A DNA stretch of 64,000 bases from an uncultured Clostridia bacterium (GTDB lineage Bacteria; Bacillota; Clostridia; Christensenellales; CAG-138). The notes beneath the pieces were generated by a model. The model was not told the origin of the DNA. It made no database searches and was given only the letters and a program-made list of their open reading frames with translations. Shown one piece after another: positions 24,797-35,328 of this stretch (its first letter is position 1; every line of letters begins with the position of its first letter). The translations under genes and the position numbers were made by a program. The stretch lies in assembly GCA_947168855.1 (NCBI GenBank), contig CAMVNO010000004.1, positions 186,001-250,000 on the forward strand. Direction: 5' to 3'.

Positions 24797-27700
24797 CTAT
24801 TCGCCTATGTACGCCTGCGCCGCCTGCCAGTAGGTATAGATGGCCGCGCCGCAGTTCTTCTCATTCTCTGTGGCGCCTGTCCTCGTCAGCATCAGATACA
24901 CGTACGACATCGGGGACGCATCGATCACCGTGGATTCGTGACTAACCTGCGAATAGCAGTTGCCGCCGGTGTATGCCCAGATGAGGTGCATTTCTCCGAG
25001 CTTATGCGCCGGGATGTTCGGCACCTCCGCAACGAATCTGCCGCGAACCTTCTGCATCTCGGCTTCATTTGCATTGTCGATCCTGCAAGTCGCAATGCCC
25101 GTATAGCTCGGATCGGGCTTAAAGGTCACCGTCATCTTCGTTTCGCTGTCGAGCGCGAGCATGAACGAAATGCCTTTGATGTTCTCATCGTTCATATTGT
25201 TGATTTTGAACAACAGGCTGTCCTCTTCGATTATTTCCGCGATGGTGGCATAATCATAACTGGCGACCATCTCCTCGAGTTCCTCCGGCAGTTCGATCGG
25301 CGCATACGATGCCTCGTCGTAGCCCAGCGGCAGGTTCTTCGCTTCCATAAGGTACTGCTGCGTACAGTAGCCGTAGCATACAAGCGCGCGGACAAGGTCT
25401 CGCGTCTCCCGGGAATACTCGCCCGCATGCTCCTTGAAAGCCTCGTAATACTGCATGATCGAGTATTGCTTTTCGATCGTCTGACCGTTGCCGTAGTGGA
25501 ACGTTGCGGTGATCGTGTCCGCCATCTGGATCGCGTTCACATAGCATGCGAAAGCGTACAGCGTCCTCGATCTGTTCCTGTTGTTCACATCGCAATATAC
25601 CGGATCGGACGGGACTGTGCCCTTGCCGCTGATCGTGAACGTCATGTAGCTCGCTGCCTTTTCCTCCTCAGTGAGACAATCGAGGTTCATATAGAACTTC
25701 ACGCCGATCTGTCCGTCCAGCAGCAGCGACTGTGTCTTGAAGGTCGGTTTCGCAGCCGCTTTGGTCCACTTGGCGTAGAACCCCGTAAACGGGTCTGTAA
25801 TGGTATCGTTTGCAAAGTCCCATGGCAGGAAGTAGGTCTCTGCGCCGCTTTCCTCCCAATCATTCAATAAGTAGCTGAAAGGTAAATTTTCTCCCTCGTC
25901 GGTTACAACGTAGTCCTCGTCTTTTCCATCCTTGTTTAAGACAAACCAGTCAAAGTGATCCAAATCCCGTACATACCACCCGCCGAAGATGTATCCGTCT
26001 CTGGTCGGCTCGTCGGGCGGAACAACCGTTTCACCAAATGCTGAGGCGATGTACGTTGCGTATGCCTCATCCTCCAAATACGCTGCGTAATCCGGGATGA
26101 ATACGGCTCTCCAGGCGGAAGGATCGTATTTGAACGTCGCGGTGACCTTGGCCTCCCAGATCGTCATCTCAAAGGCGTTGTCCGTTACCTCGACCGGTTC
26201 GTTGTAATCGTTCACAACGGTCAGCGTGTCCAGTTCGTAACCCGGATCCGGCGTGATCGTCAGCGTAACGGTTTCACCGACGTCGGCAACAGACTTGTCT
26301 GCGGTGACCGTGCCGTGCTCTGATTCGGCGATCATGACCCTGTTCAGCACCTGATCGAGGAAATAACCATGGAACCAGTCGTCGCCGCCCTGTCCGTCCG
26401 GACGGAAGGAGACGCGCACCAGTCTGTCGAAGCTGCCCCAGGCAAACGGCGTGCCGTCCATATCCTTCGCAACTTCCGTCGTATCCATGTAGCTGCCTGC
26501 GGGATACCGCGCAACGCACAGACCGTTTTCAAGCTCGCATACGAAGATGCTGGAGTGGTACAGGACCCGTTCGAGCACATAGAGACCGGGTGTTTCTGTT
26601 TCCCCGAACTGATAATCCGCCGTTAAATCCGGAACACTGCTGTTGCCGATATTCAGATAATAGCCGCTGAGACTTGAAACGCCGGCGTCGTACATCCACA
26701 CGCCTTCCGTCGGCAGATATACCGTTTCGACGACGCCGGTGGTTGTCACGATCGGCGCCGTCTGACTGTACGCGTACGGGACGATCTCGTTGTTCTCAAC
26801 TTTTACGATCTGATAGGTATTGATGCCGAAATTACCGGTCACAACATAGGTGATGAAGTCGTTGAACACATGCCCGTCCGTGCCGAACAGCGTCAGCTTG
26901 TGGGCAGGATTGATATTTTCGACCGTCGGATCGGAATCCGGAACGAGGTAGAAGCCGTCTGCAAGCGAAACTGCGCCTTCTTCGATGAACGTCGCCTTGA
27001 CCGCGGCGTTCTCGGCGGGCATCTCGAAGGTCGTGCCTTCGATCTCGGTGATATCGAACTCGCCGGTGTTGAAGCCGGTCTCGCACATATAGACGAGCGT
27101 GTCGAGCTCGTAGCCCTCGTTCGGCGTGACTGTAACCGTGACGGTCTCGCCCGCTGCCGCAACGTCCTTATCGACCGTGACGGTGCCGTTCTTGTCTGTA
27201 TCGTTGACGGTCACGAAGAACTTCGTGCGCTCCGCGTAGATGCAGCCGTCGTGCCAGCCGTCGCCGCCGTCATAGTTCGGACGGAAGTAGACGGTATAGA
27301 CGCCGCTTTGCGGAATCTCGCCCGTATAATCGCCGTAGTTGTTGTCGAAGCCGCTCGGGAACCAGGTGCGGTCCGTGACGCCGTCCGGCGAATACACGAT
27401 CTTGAACTGGCTGTGATACGGCTTGCTCGTCCGCATCAGCGGAACTTCGATCATGTATTCCTCGGTCTCCGCGCCGGTGCGGGTCATCTTGAACTCAGGC
27501 ATCACCGACCAGCCGGTCATGGTGCCGACAAGATAGTAGCCCTCGTCCTCGGTCACCGGCGTCGGATCGCCGCCGCCGCCGACGTCGCCGTACGCGCTCC
27601 ATGTGGTCGTCGCGCCGTCCCAGACATCCTCCGCCAGCGTGAACAGGTTCTTATCGGACGGGACCGCAAGGTCGCCCGTCTGGTTCCACCTGTTGTTCCA

Positions 27701-29392
27701 GTTGTTGTCCGTAGTCGCCGGGTTCATGCGGCAGAAGATGACGGACGTATCTCCCGACGGAAGATCGGCTTCATAGATGTCTTCCGTTTCTCCGTCGACC
27801 CTGGTCATGTCCGTCCAATGTTGACCGCTGCCCCAGGAATACATCGCAAAGCGCGCGTCGGAACTCTTCCAGCCGCTGTTGGGCTTGAGATACAGCGTCC
27901 GCGTCGTGGGTTCGGGCGTTGCAGGCGGCGCGGACGGTTCCGCGGTAGGCTGATAGACGACCGCGACGCCCGTCGGACCGACGGTGCCGCTGATCTTGCC
28001 GCCCGAAACGGTGAAGACGTTGCCGGTGATCTCGTCGAGATAGTAGCCGCTGCTCATCAGATGCGCGTCAAGGTTGACCGAGCCCGCACCGTCGAGCTTC
28101 ACGATCGAAACGCCCGCGTCGCCGCCGCTTGTGCCGCGCTCGATCCAGGTGATCTTGGCGTCCTGATCGGAGGACAGCCATTCGCCCTTGCCGTCGTAAT
28201 GGTTCTTGAACGCGTTGACCGCCGCGACCGCCGGGGATTTCCAAGCGGTGTCGGAGCTTGCAAGACCCATGCGCTCGTTCGGTCTTGCAAGGAACAGCGA
28301 GGTGGAATCCGCTCTTGCGCCGACGATGCCCCACGTCTTGATGATCTTTGCGGAGGAAACGCCGGTCGAACCGCCGTCCTCATAGGTGTCGTGCGATTCC
28401 GCCCAGATGACGTAATCCTTCTTTGAATTGCCGCGGGTATAATCGGAAACCGCTAAAAGTCCGGCGTTCTGATCGACGACCGCGCCGCGCGCCTGGTTGC
28501 CCGCCTGGCTGTCGGTGAGGCCCATGTAGGTGATGAACTCGTTGACCCACGCGTCGGAGCCGGAGCCGCTCAGCGATTCGCCGTAGATATACAGATTCTG
28601 TCCGAGATCGGTCGCGTAATCGCGTACGCCGTTCAGGATAATCGGCCAGAAGTCGCTGCCGCAGCCGGAATCACCGGGGAGTTCGATGTGCTTTGCCGCG
28701 TCAAAGCGGAAGCCGTCGACGCCGCAGTCCACGCACTCCTTAAGGAAATCCAGCACCATGTTCTGCACTTCCGGGTTTCCGGTATTCAGGTCCGGCATCG
28801 AAAGGTGGTACTGCGTCATGTTGTAACGGCTGTCGTCGTTCGTGCCGTTCTCGCTCGTGTGATACAGACCCTTGCTGCCGTCCGGATCCTGCAGGCGCTC
28901 CGCGACCTGATCGCTGACGTTGTACGTGCCGTTCACGGTATAGCCGCCGCCGGTGATGTTTGCGGTGTGGTTTGCAACGACGTCAACGATGACGTAGATG
29001 CCCTCATCCGCCGCCGCGTCGCAGAGCGCGATCAGGTCCGCCCTGGAGCCCAGCCACGAGCCGTTCTCGCCTACAACGCAGAAGTCCAGCGGCTGATAGA
29101 GCTTCCACCAGTTTCCGCCGGTGTCGTTCCACGAGGCGTTGTAGTCCTTCGGCGGCTGTACCGGCGAAGTCTGTACGGCGGCGTAGCCCGCCGCCTTGAT
29201 GTCCGGCAGCGCTGCTCTGATCTCGTCGAACGACCAGTCGAAGCAGTGCAGGATCGCGCCGCCCTGTACGATCGTCTGATCGATCGGCTGCGCATCCGCG
29301 ACCGTCGTCTGCGGAGCGAGGATCGTCGGTACCAGGCTCAGCACCATCAGAAGGGCAAGCAGGATCGACAATACTTTCCGTTTCATATCCAT
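24797..29392 (-). CDS. Secreted alpha-amylase (GH13), giant multidomain
   Basis: A 1531-residue exported enzyme that should cleave starch outside the cell. A signal peptide (MDMKRKVLSILLALLMVLSL) is followed by a GH13 barrel to about residue 440, with nucleophile Asp231 in GFRFDAAKH, acid/base Glu272 in YGESL and Asp335 in ESHDTY. After a Pro/Thr linker (about 478-495) comes a CBM26-like starch-binding module (496-600). Then two related modules, each a glycan-binding-like segment (FRPNYDGGDGWHDG and FRPDGQGGDDWFHG) followed by an InlB/Big-type repeat (ETVTVTVTPNEGYELDTL and ETVTLTITPDPGYELDTL), span about 615-1080. The C-terminal 310 residues (from LLLDGQIGVKFYMNL) are a domain I know only from large surface proteins; no sortase signal is seen. 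AGGAGG precedes the ATG. The leader suggests attenuation. Confidence 0.92.
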   Translation of the reverse strand: MDMKRKVLSILLALLMVLSLVPTILAPQTTVADAQPIDQTIVQGGAILHCFDWSFDEIRAALPDIKAAGYAAVQTSPVQPPKDYNASWNDTGGNWWKLYQPLDFCVVGENGSWLGSRADLIALCDAAADEGIYVIVDVVANHTANITGGGYTVNGTYNVSDQVAERLQDPDGSKGLYHTSENGTNDDSRYNMTQYHLSMPDLNTGNPEVQNMVLDFLKECVDCGVDGFRFDAAKHIELPGDSGCGSDFWPIILNGVRDYATDLGQNLYIYGESLSGSGSDAWVNEFITYMGLTDSQAGNQARGAVVDQNAGLLAVSDYTRGNSKKDYVIWAESHDTYEDGGSTGVSSAKIIKTWGIVGARADSTSLFLARPNERMGLASSDTAWKSPAVAAVNAFKNHYDGKGEWLSSDQDAKITWIERGTSGGDAGVSIVKLDGAGSVNLDAHLMSSGYYLDEITGNVFTVSGGKISGTVGPTGVAVVYQPTAEPSAPPATPEPTTRTLYLKPNSGWKSSDARFAMYSWGSGQHWTDMTRVDGETEDIYEADLPSGDTSVIFCRMNPATTDNNWNNRWNQTGDLAVPSDKNLFTLAEDVWDGATTTWSAYGDVGGGGDPTPVTEDEGYYLVGTMTGWSVMPEFKMTRTGAETEEYMIEVPLMRTSKPYHSQFKIVYSPDGVTDRTWFPSGFDNNYGDYTGEIPQSGVYTVYFRPNYDGGDGWHDGCIYAERTKFFVTVNDTDKNGTVTVDKDVAAAGETVTVTVTPNEGYELDTLVYMCETGFNTGEFDITEIEGTTFEMPAENAAVKATFIEEGAVSLADGFYLVPDSDPTVENINPAHKLTLFGTDGHVFNDFITYVVTGNFGINTYQIVKVENNEIVPYAYSQTAPIVTTTGVVETVYLPTEGVWMYDAGVSSLSGYYLNIGNSSVPDLTADYQFGETETPGLYVLERVLYHSSIFVCELENGLCVARYPAGSYMDTTEVAKDMDGTPFAWGSFDRLVRVSFRPDGQGGDDWFHGYFLDQVLNRVMIAESEHGTVTADKSVADVGETVTLTITPDPGYELDTLTVVNDYNEPVEVTDNAFEMTIWEAKVTATFKYDPSAWRAVFIPDYAAYLEDEAYATYIASAFGETVVPPDEPTRDGYIFGGWYVRDLDHFDWFVLNKDGKDEDYVVTDEGENLPFSYLLNDWEESGAETYFLPWDFANDTITDPFTGFYAKWTKAAAKPTFKTQSLLLDGQIGVKFYMNLDCLTEEEKAASYMTFTISGKGTVPSDPVYCDVNNRNRSRTLYAFACYVNAIQMADTITATFHYGNGQTIEKQYSIMQYYEAFKEHAGEYSRETRDLVRALVCYGYCTQQYLMEAKNLPLGYDEASYAPIELPEELEEMVASYDYATIAEIIEEDSLLFKINNMNDENIKGISFMLALDSETKMTVTFKPDPSYTGIATCRIDNANEAEMQKVRGRFVAEVPNIPAHKLGEMHLIWAYTGGNCYSQVSHESTVIDASPMSYVYLMLTRTGATENEKNCGAAIYTYWQAAQAYIGE

Positions 29393-29413
29393 TCCTCCTT
29401 ATTTTCAGCCGAC

Positions 29414-29450
29414 AAAAAACGCGCGCAGCCCTTTTACAGGCAGACGCGCG
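29414..29450 (-). terminator. Intrinsic terminator inside the amylase 5' leader (attenuator candidate)
   Basis: On the minus strand a GC-rich hairpin (six base pairs CGCGCG/CGCGCG plus an inner GGC/GCC pairing after a bulge) is followed by six T residues. It lies between the promoter and the amylase ATG at 29392, so it would end transcription early unless disrupted. The stop codon of the upstream small ORF lies in its loop. Confidence 0.7.
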
Positions 29451-29520
29451 CCGATCTGTACGCAAAGGAAAGCGGGTGGTACGATCCCGTCGTGCGGTTT
29501 GTCCATGCGCGGCTTTCCAT
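29434..29520 (-). CDS. Putative 28-residue leader peptide upstream of the amylase
   Basis: ATG at 29520 reads MESRAWTNRTTGSYHPLSFA and eight more residues, then TAA. An AAAGGAG site lies about ten bases before the ATG, right after the promoter. The last codons form one arm of the leader terminator and the stop lies in its loop. A ribosome that reaches the stop would cover the hairpin, so translation could permit read-through to the amylase. No run of one amino acid is seen, so any sensing signal is unknown. Confidence 0.45.
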   Translation of the reverse strand: MESRAWTNRTTGSYHPLSFAYRSARVCL

Positions 29521-29548
29521 CCTTTGTCAGCTCCTTTACCGATTATAT

Positions 29549-29577
29549 ATTTTACCACGCTTCCTGTGTATTTGCAA
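29549..29577 (-). promoter_or_regulatory. Amylase promoter
   Basis: TTGCAA, a 17-base spacer and TAAAAT on the minus strand, giving a start near 29542 and a leader of about 150 bases. A second TATAAT nearby lacks a matching -35. Confidence 0.65.
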
Positions 29578-29589
29578 GGGTCAATCCGC

Positions 29590-29620
29590 AAAAAAACGAA
29601 GCCCGAAGGCTCCGCTTTTT
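29590..29620 (-). terminator. Intrinsic terminator after the HtrA-like gene
   Basis: A hairpin ACGAAGCC/GGCTCCGC with one mismatch, flanked by A-runs and T-runs, lies between the stop of the protease gene and the amylase promoter. It could work in both directions. Confidence 0.6.
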
Positions 29621-29634
29621 CAGAATATGTATAT

Positions 29635-30858
29635 TCATTTATTCGGCTTGTATTCTCCGAAGGTAACGTCGATCGTCAGCCGTTCGCTGTCGCGGCGGAT
29701 CGTGAACGTCGCCGTGTCGCCCGCATTATAGGAGGCGATCAGGTCGCTGAGATCGCTGTTCGAACTGATCTCCTTGCCGTCGACCTCCATGATGAGATCG
29801 CCTGCTTTGAGCCCTGCGGCTTCCGCAGCGCTGCCCGCAACGATCTCCGTGATCTGCACACAGCGCGTGCCGCCGAAGGTGAAATAGCCGTAGCCGTTAT
29901 TCAGCGTGACGTTCTGTGTGTACACGCCGAGCGCGGCGCGCCCGGTCACGTAGCCGTAGTTCAGAAGGTCGTTGATCTCCTTGACGACGCTGTTCACCGG
30001 GATCGCGAACCCAAGCCCTTCGGCACTCGTGTCGGACACCTTGGCGTTGACGATGCCGATGAGTCTGCCGCTTGCGTTAAAGAGCCCGCCGCCCGAATTG
30101 CCGGGGCTGATCGCGGCGTCCGTCTGGATAAGCTCCATGTCCGTGCCCTCGACCGTGATGCTGCGTTTGACCGCCGAGACGATCCCGCTCGTCGCGGTGC
30201 CGCGCAGCTCGCCCAAGGGGTTGCCGATCGCGATCACGTCCTCGCCGACGGTCAGCATGTCGCTGTCGCCGAGCGCAGCGGGCGTGAGCCCTTCCGCTTC
30301 GATCTTGATGATCGCAAGGTCGTTTCTGGGATCGGTCCCGATGATCGTCGCTTCATAGGACGAATCGTCGTTCAGCGTGACGGTCAGGCTTTTTGCGCCG
30401 TCGACGACGTGCGCGCAGGTGGCGATATAACCGTCTGCGGTCAGGATCACGCCGCTGCCGCTGCCCGGCTGCTCATAGGTCTGCGTCCGTCCCCAGTAGG
30501 AAATAGTCGTTTCAAAGACGCCGTCGATGCCGACGACGCTCGGCGCGGTAAGCTCCACGACCTGCGCGCGGGTGTACTGCCCCTCATAGGCAAAGCCTGC
30601 GGACACGTTCGCCTGCTCCGGCGTAACGGACGCTGCTTCGGGGGACGCGGTCGCGGTTTCGCCCGATGCGGTCACGACCGGCGCTGCGGTTTCGGGCTGC
30701 GCCGTGACGGAGGCTTCCTTCGGCTGCCGGTACTGCATCGTGCTGTTCATCAGGATCACGCCCGCGAAGAGCCCGATCACCACCGCCATTGCGGTGCACG
30801 CAATCAGTACCGAGGCGCCGACGCCGCGTTTTGTCCGTTTCGGTTCTCTGTATTCCAT
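29635..30858 (-). CDS. HtrA/DegP-like membrane-anchored serine protease (S1C) with PDZ domain
   Basis: A 407-residue protein. A basic N-terminus and one membrane segment (residues about 15-38) anchor it facing outward, followed by a Thr/Ala/Glu linker. The trypsin-like domain has His150 in CAHVVDG, Asp180 in DPRNDLAII and Ser255 in SPGNSGGGLF. A PDZ domain (AAEAAGLKAGDLIMEVDGKE) ends the protein. HtrA enzymes degrade misfolded exported proteins. The ATG at 30858 is chosen because GGAGG lies nine bases upstream; the longer reading lacks one. It follows an extracytoplasmic quality-control layout beside a secreted amylase, which is context only. Confidence 0.92.
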   Translation of the reverse strand: MEYREPKRTKRGVGASVLIACTAMAVVIGLFAGVILMNSTMQYRQPKEASVTAQPETAAPVVTASGETATASPEAASVTPEQANVSAGFAYEGQYTRAQVVELTAPSVVGIDGVFETTISYWGRTQTYEQPGSGSGVILTADGYIATCAHVVDGAKSLTVTLNDDSSYEATIIGTDPRNDLAIIKIEAEGLTPAALGDSDMLTVGEDVIAIGNPLGELRGTATSGIVSAVKRSITVEGTDMELIQTDAAISPGNSGGGLFNASGRLIGIVNAKVSDTSAEGLGFAIPVNSVVKEINDLLNYGYVTGRAALGVYTQNVTLNNGYGYFTFGGTRCVQITEIVAGSAAEAAGLKAGDLIMEVDGKEISSNSDLSDLIASYNAGDTATFTIRRDSERLTIDVTFGEYKPNK

Positions 30859-30986
30859 AAAAATGCCTCCGTTTTGATTGTCTGCGACCATTGTAACCCC
30901 CGATTGTGAAGCAAGTTTGTCAAAAAAGAGGCGTTTTCAAAAACAAATTGCAACAAACGCCCGATTACAAAAAATCGCAAATCCGG

Positions 30987-31015
30987 TTGACGAAACGGGC
31001 GCGCTGCCGTAAAAT
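30987..31015 (+). promoter_or_regulatory. Consensus promoter predicting a leaderless transcript
   Basis: TTGACG at 30987-30992, exactly 17 bases, then TAAAAT at 31010-31015. Only GGTAAC separates it from the ATG at 31022, and no ribosome binding site is present. Confidence 0.8.
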
Positions 31016-31021
31016 GGTAAC

Positions 31022-32233
31022 ATGAATACGACTAAGAAAATCCTGAATTGGATCGTCGCCGTGCTCAAGGGCACGCTCGTCGGTCTCGCCATCGTCATCC
31101 CCGGCGTGTCCGGCGGTTCGATGCTTCTCACCATCGGCGTCTACGAGGACGCCGTGTCCATCACATCCAAGGACAAAGCCCGCCGCAGGGCAGCGATCAT
31201 CAAGCTGATCCCGTATGCGGTCGGCATCGTGCTCGGCGTCGTCGCGCTGTCGTTCGTCGTGACATGGCTGCTCGCGAATTTCGAGTTCTTCACGATCCTT
31301 TTGTTCTCGGGACTGATCCTCGGCTCGCTGCCGATGCTGTTCAGAAAGATCAGGGGACACAAGGTCAAGCCGGGCTACATCCTCGTCGCGCTCGTCATGA
31401 TCGCGCTGATGGTGCTGCTGCCGTACCTCAACGACAACACGAACGAAACGTTCCGGCTCCTGAACGAGACCGACACGCTTTCCGTCGGCGAACGCATCGT
31501 TCTTAGGGACGAACAGCAGCCGGAGCTCGTCGTGCAGAACGGCGATCCGTCCCGTCCCGTCTGGGAGATCAAGAGCGCGGGCGGCACGTTCGGCAAACCC
31601 GAGGACGGCTACAAGCTCCGCAGCGGTCTCGACAAGAAGACATTCTATACGCTCGGCACGGAGGACGTCTTTGATCTTGCGATCGAACAGGACGGTCTTC
31701 TGACGCTGACGGCAAGGAACAGCGGCGAAACGCTGCATACGTCCGTGTACCGCGCCGTCGACGCGCTGCACAACGGCGTCTGGAGCGCGCTTCTTGCGCT
31801 GCTGCTCGGCTTTATCGCGGCGGGCACGATGATCGTGCCGGGCATTTCCGGCTCGATGGTCATGCTCGTGCTCGGCTATTATTACAGCGTCATGACGCAC
31901 CTGAAGAGCTTCGTGGTCTGCCTGCTGACGCTGAACTTCGCGAAGATGGGTCCGCATCTTCTGGTGCTCATCCCGTTCGGGATCGGCATCATTCTGGGAC
32001 TTCTGATCGTGTCGAAGGTCATCCGCTGGCTCCTTGACAAACACCCGACGCCGACGTATTACGGCATCCTTGCGCTGATGCTCGCCTCGCCCTACGCGAT
32101 CTTTTTGAAGGCGAAATGCTTCGGGCCTGCCTTCGGCGCAAGCCTTGCGCAGTGGTGGTTCGTTCCGGTCGCGGTGTTGAGCCTTGCGCTCGGCTTTGTC
32201 GTGTCGTTCTTTATGTCGAAAAAAGAAGCATAA
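31022..32233 (+). CDS. DUF368 family polytopic membrane protein
   Basis: A 403-residue protein with the family signature GLAIVIPGVSGGSMLLTIGVYE near the N-terminus and a second related copy MIVPGISGSMVMLVLGYYYSV in the C-terminal half, within eight or more membrane segments. DUF368 proteins (PopT in some reports) have been linked to polyprenyl-phosphate recycling across the membrane. A soluble insert of about 100 residues lies between the two halves. The ATG at 31022 is fixed by the signature; the next Met lies inside it. No ribosome site is seen and a perfect promoter ends six bases upstream. A terminator follows. Confidence 0.88.
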   Translation: MNTTKKILNWIVAVLKGTLVGLAIVIPGVSGGSMLLTIGVYEDAVSITSKDKARRRAAIIKLIPYAVGIVLGVVALSFVVTWLLANFEFFTILLFSGLILGSLPMLFRKIRGHKVKPGYILVALVMIALMVLLPYLNDNTNETFRLLNETDTLSVGERIVLRDEQQPELVVQNGDPSRPVWEIKSAGGTFGKPEDGYKLRSGLDKKTFYTLGTEDVFDLAIEQDGLLTLTARNSGETLHTSVYRAVDALHNGVWSALLALLLGFIAAGTMIVPGISGSMVMLVLGYYYSVMTHLKSFVVCLLTLNFAKMGPHLLVLIPFGIGIILGLLIVSKVIRWLLDKHPTPTYYGILALMLASPYAIFLKAKCFGPAFGASLAQWWFVPVAVLSLALGFVVSFFMSKKEA

Positions 32234-32246
32234 CGCTTTGCAGCGT

Positions 32247-32277
32247 GGGACCGTTTGATACGGTCCCTTTTCTTTTT
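32247..32277 (+). terminator. Intrinsic terminator
   Basis: Eight-base-pair stem GGGACCGT/ACGGTCCC with loop TTGAT, then TTTTCTTTTT. It ends the DUF368 transcript. Confidence 0.9.
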
Positions 32278-32318
32278 CGCGGGAAGAGGATTTTCCTCTT
32301 CCATTTTCAATTCCGTCT

Positions 32319-32327
32319 TGCTATAAT
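32319..32327 (+). promoter_or_regulatory. Extended -10 promoter of argS-serS
   Basis: TGCTATAAT, a consensus extended -10 with a weak -35, lies 25 bases before the argS ATG. Confidence 0.65.
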
Positions 32328-32351
32328 AAAAGGGTTAAGGAGAGTGTGCTT

Positions 32352-34040
<1,689 letters not shown>

Positions 34041-34041
34041 T

Positions 34042-35322
34042 ATGCTGGATATCAAGTTCGTCCGGGCAAACCCGGACCTCGTGAAGGAAAACATCAAAAA
34101 GAAGTTTCAGGACGACAAGCTCGTCCTCGTCGACGAAGTTCTGGCGCTCGACAAGGAATACCGTGAAGCGCACGTCCGCTGCGATTATCTCAGAAACCAG
34201 CGCAACGTGATCAGTAAGTCCATCGGTATGATGATGGCGCACGGCGAGCGCGAAAAGGCGGAGGAAGCCAAGGCGCAGGTCGGCGCGATGGCGAAGGAGA
34301 TGGCGGAGCTTGAAGAACGCGAGACCGTTCTTGAGGGCGAGATCCGCAAAAGGATGCTCGTGATCCCGAACATCATCGACCCGACGGTCCCGATCGGAAA
34401 GGACGATTCCGAAAACGTCGAGATCGAGCGCTTCGGCGAGCCGGTCGTGCCCGATTTCGAGATCCCGTACCATGTGGACATCATGGAGCGGCTTTCCGGC
34501 ATCGACCTCGATTCCGCGCGCAAGACGAGCGGCAACGGGTTCTATTATCTCATGGGCGACATCGCGCGCTTACACAGCGCGGTGCTCAGCTACGCGCGCG
34601 ATTTCATGATCGACCGCGGCTATACCTACGTCGTGCCGCCGTTTATGATCCGTTCCGCGGTCGTCGACGGCGTGATGAGCTTTGCCGAGATGGAGAACAT
34701 GATGTACAAGATCGAGGGCGAGGACCTCTATCTCATCGGCACCTCCGAGCACAGCATGATCGGACGCTTCATGAACACCTTCCACGACGAGGACAAGCTC
34801 CCGCTGAAGCTCACGAGCTATTCGCCCTGCTTCCGTAAGGAGGTCGGCGCGCACGGCATCGAGGAGCGCGGCGTGTACCGCATCCACCAGTTCGAGAAGC
34901 AGGAGATGATCATCGTCTGCAAGCCCGAGGAGAGCAAAACGCTCTATAACGAACTGTGGAGTAACACGGTCGATTTCTTCCGCTCGCTCGATATCCCGGT
35001 GCGCACGCTCGAATGCTGCTCCGGCGACCTCGCGGATCTCAAGGTCAAGAGCTGCGACGTCGAGGCGTGGTCCCCGCGGCAGCAGAAGTACTTCGAGGTC
35101 GGCAGCTGCTCGAACCTCGGTGACGCGCAGGCACGCCGTCTCGGCATCCGCATTAAGAACAAGGAAAAGGGCAACTACTTCGCGCACACGCTGAACAACA
35201 CGGTCGTGGCGCCGCCGCGCATGCTGATCGCGTTCCTCGAGAACAACCTGCAGAAGGACGGCACGATCCGCATTCCGGAAGCGCTGCGTCCCTATATGGG
35301 CTTTTTGGATCACATCGGATAA
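34042..35322 (+). CDS. serS: Seryl-tRNA synthetase
   Basis: A 426-residue class II synthetase. Residues 1-110 form the long antiparallel coiled-coil arm that grips tRNA-Ser. The class II motifs follow: IRSAVVDGVMSF, the motif 2 region SPCFRKEVGAHGIEERGVYR, and motif 3 NNTVVAPPRMLIAFLEN with the ATP-binding Arg. The length is usual. It begins one base after argS and so is cotranscribed. A strong terminator follows. Confidence 0.95.
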   Translation: MLDIKFVRANPDLVKENIKKKFQDDKLVLVDEVLALDKEYREAHVRCDYLRNQRNVISKSIGMMMAHGEREKAEEAKAQVGAMAKEMAELEERETVLEGEIRKRMLVIPNIIDPTVPIGKDDSENVEIERFGEPVVPDFEIPYHVDIMERLSGIDLDSARKTSGNGFYYLMGDIARLHSAVLSYARDFMIDRGYTYVVPPFMIRSAVVDGVMSFAEMENMMYKIEGEDLYLIGTSEHSMIGRFMNTFHDEDKLPLKLTSYSPCFRKEVGAHGIEERGVYRIHQFEKQEMIIVCKPEESKTLYNELWSNTVDFFRSLDIPVRTLECCSGDLADLKVKSCDVEAWSPRQQKYFEVGSCSNLGDAQARRLGIRIKNKEKGNYFAHTLNNTVVAPPRMLIAFLENNLQKDGTIRIPEALRPYMGFLDHIG

Positions 35323-35328
35323 GAACAG

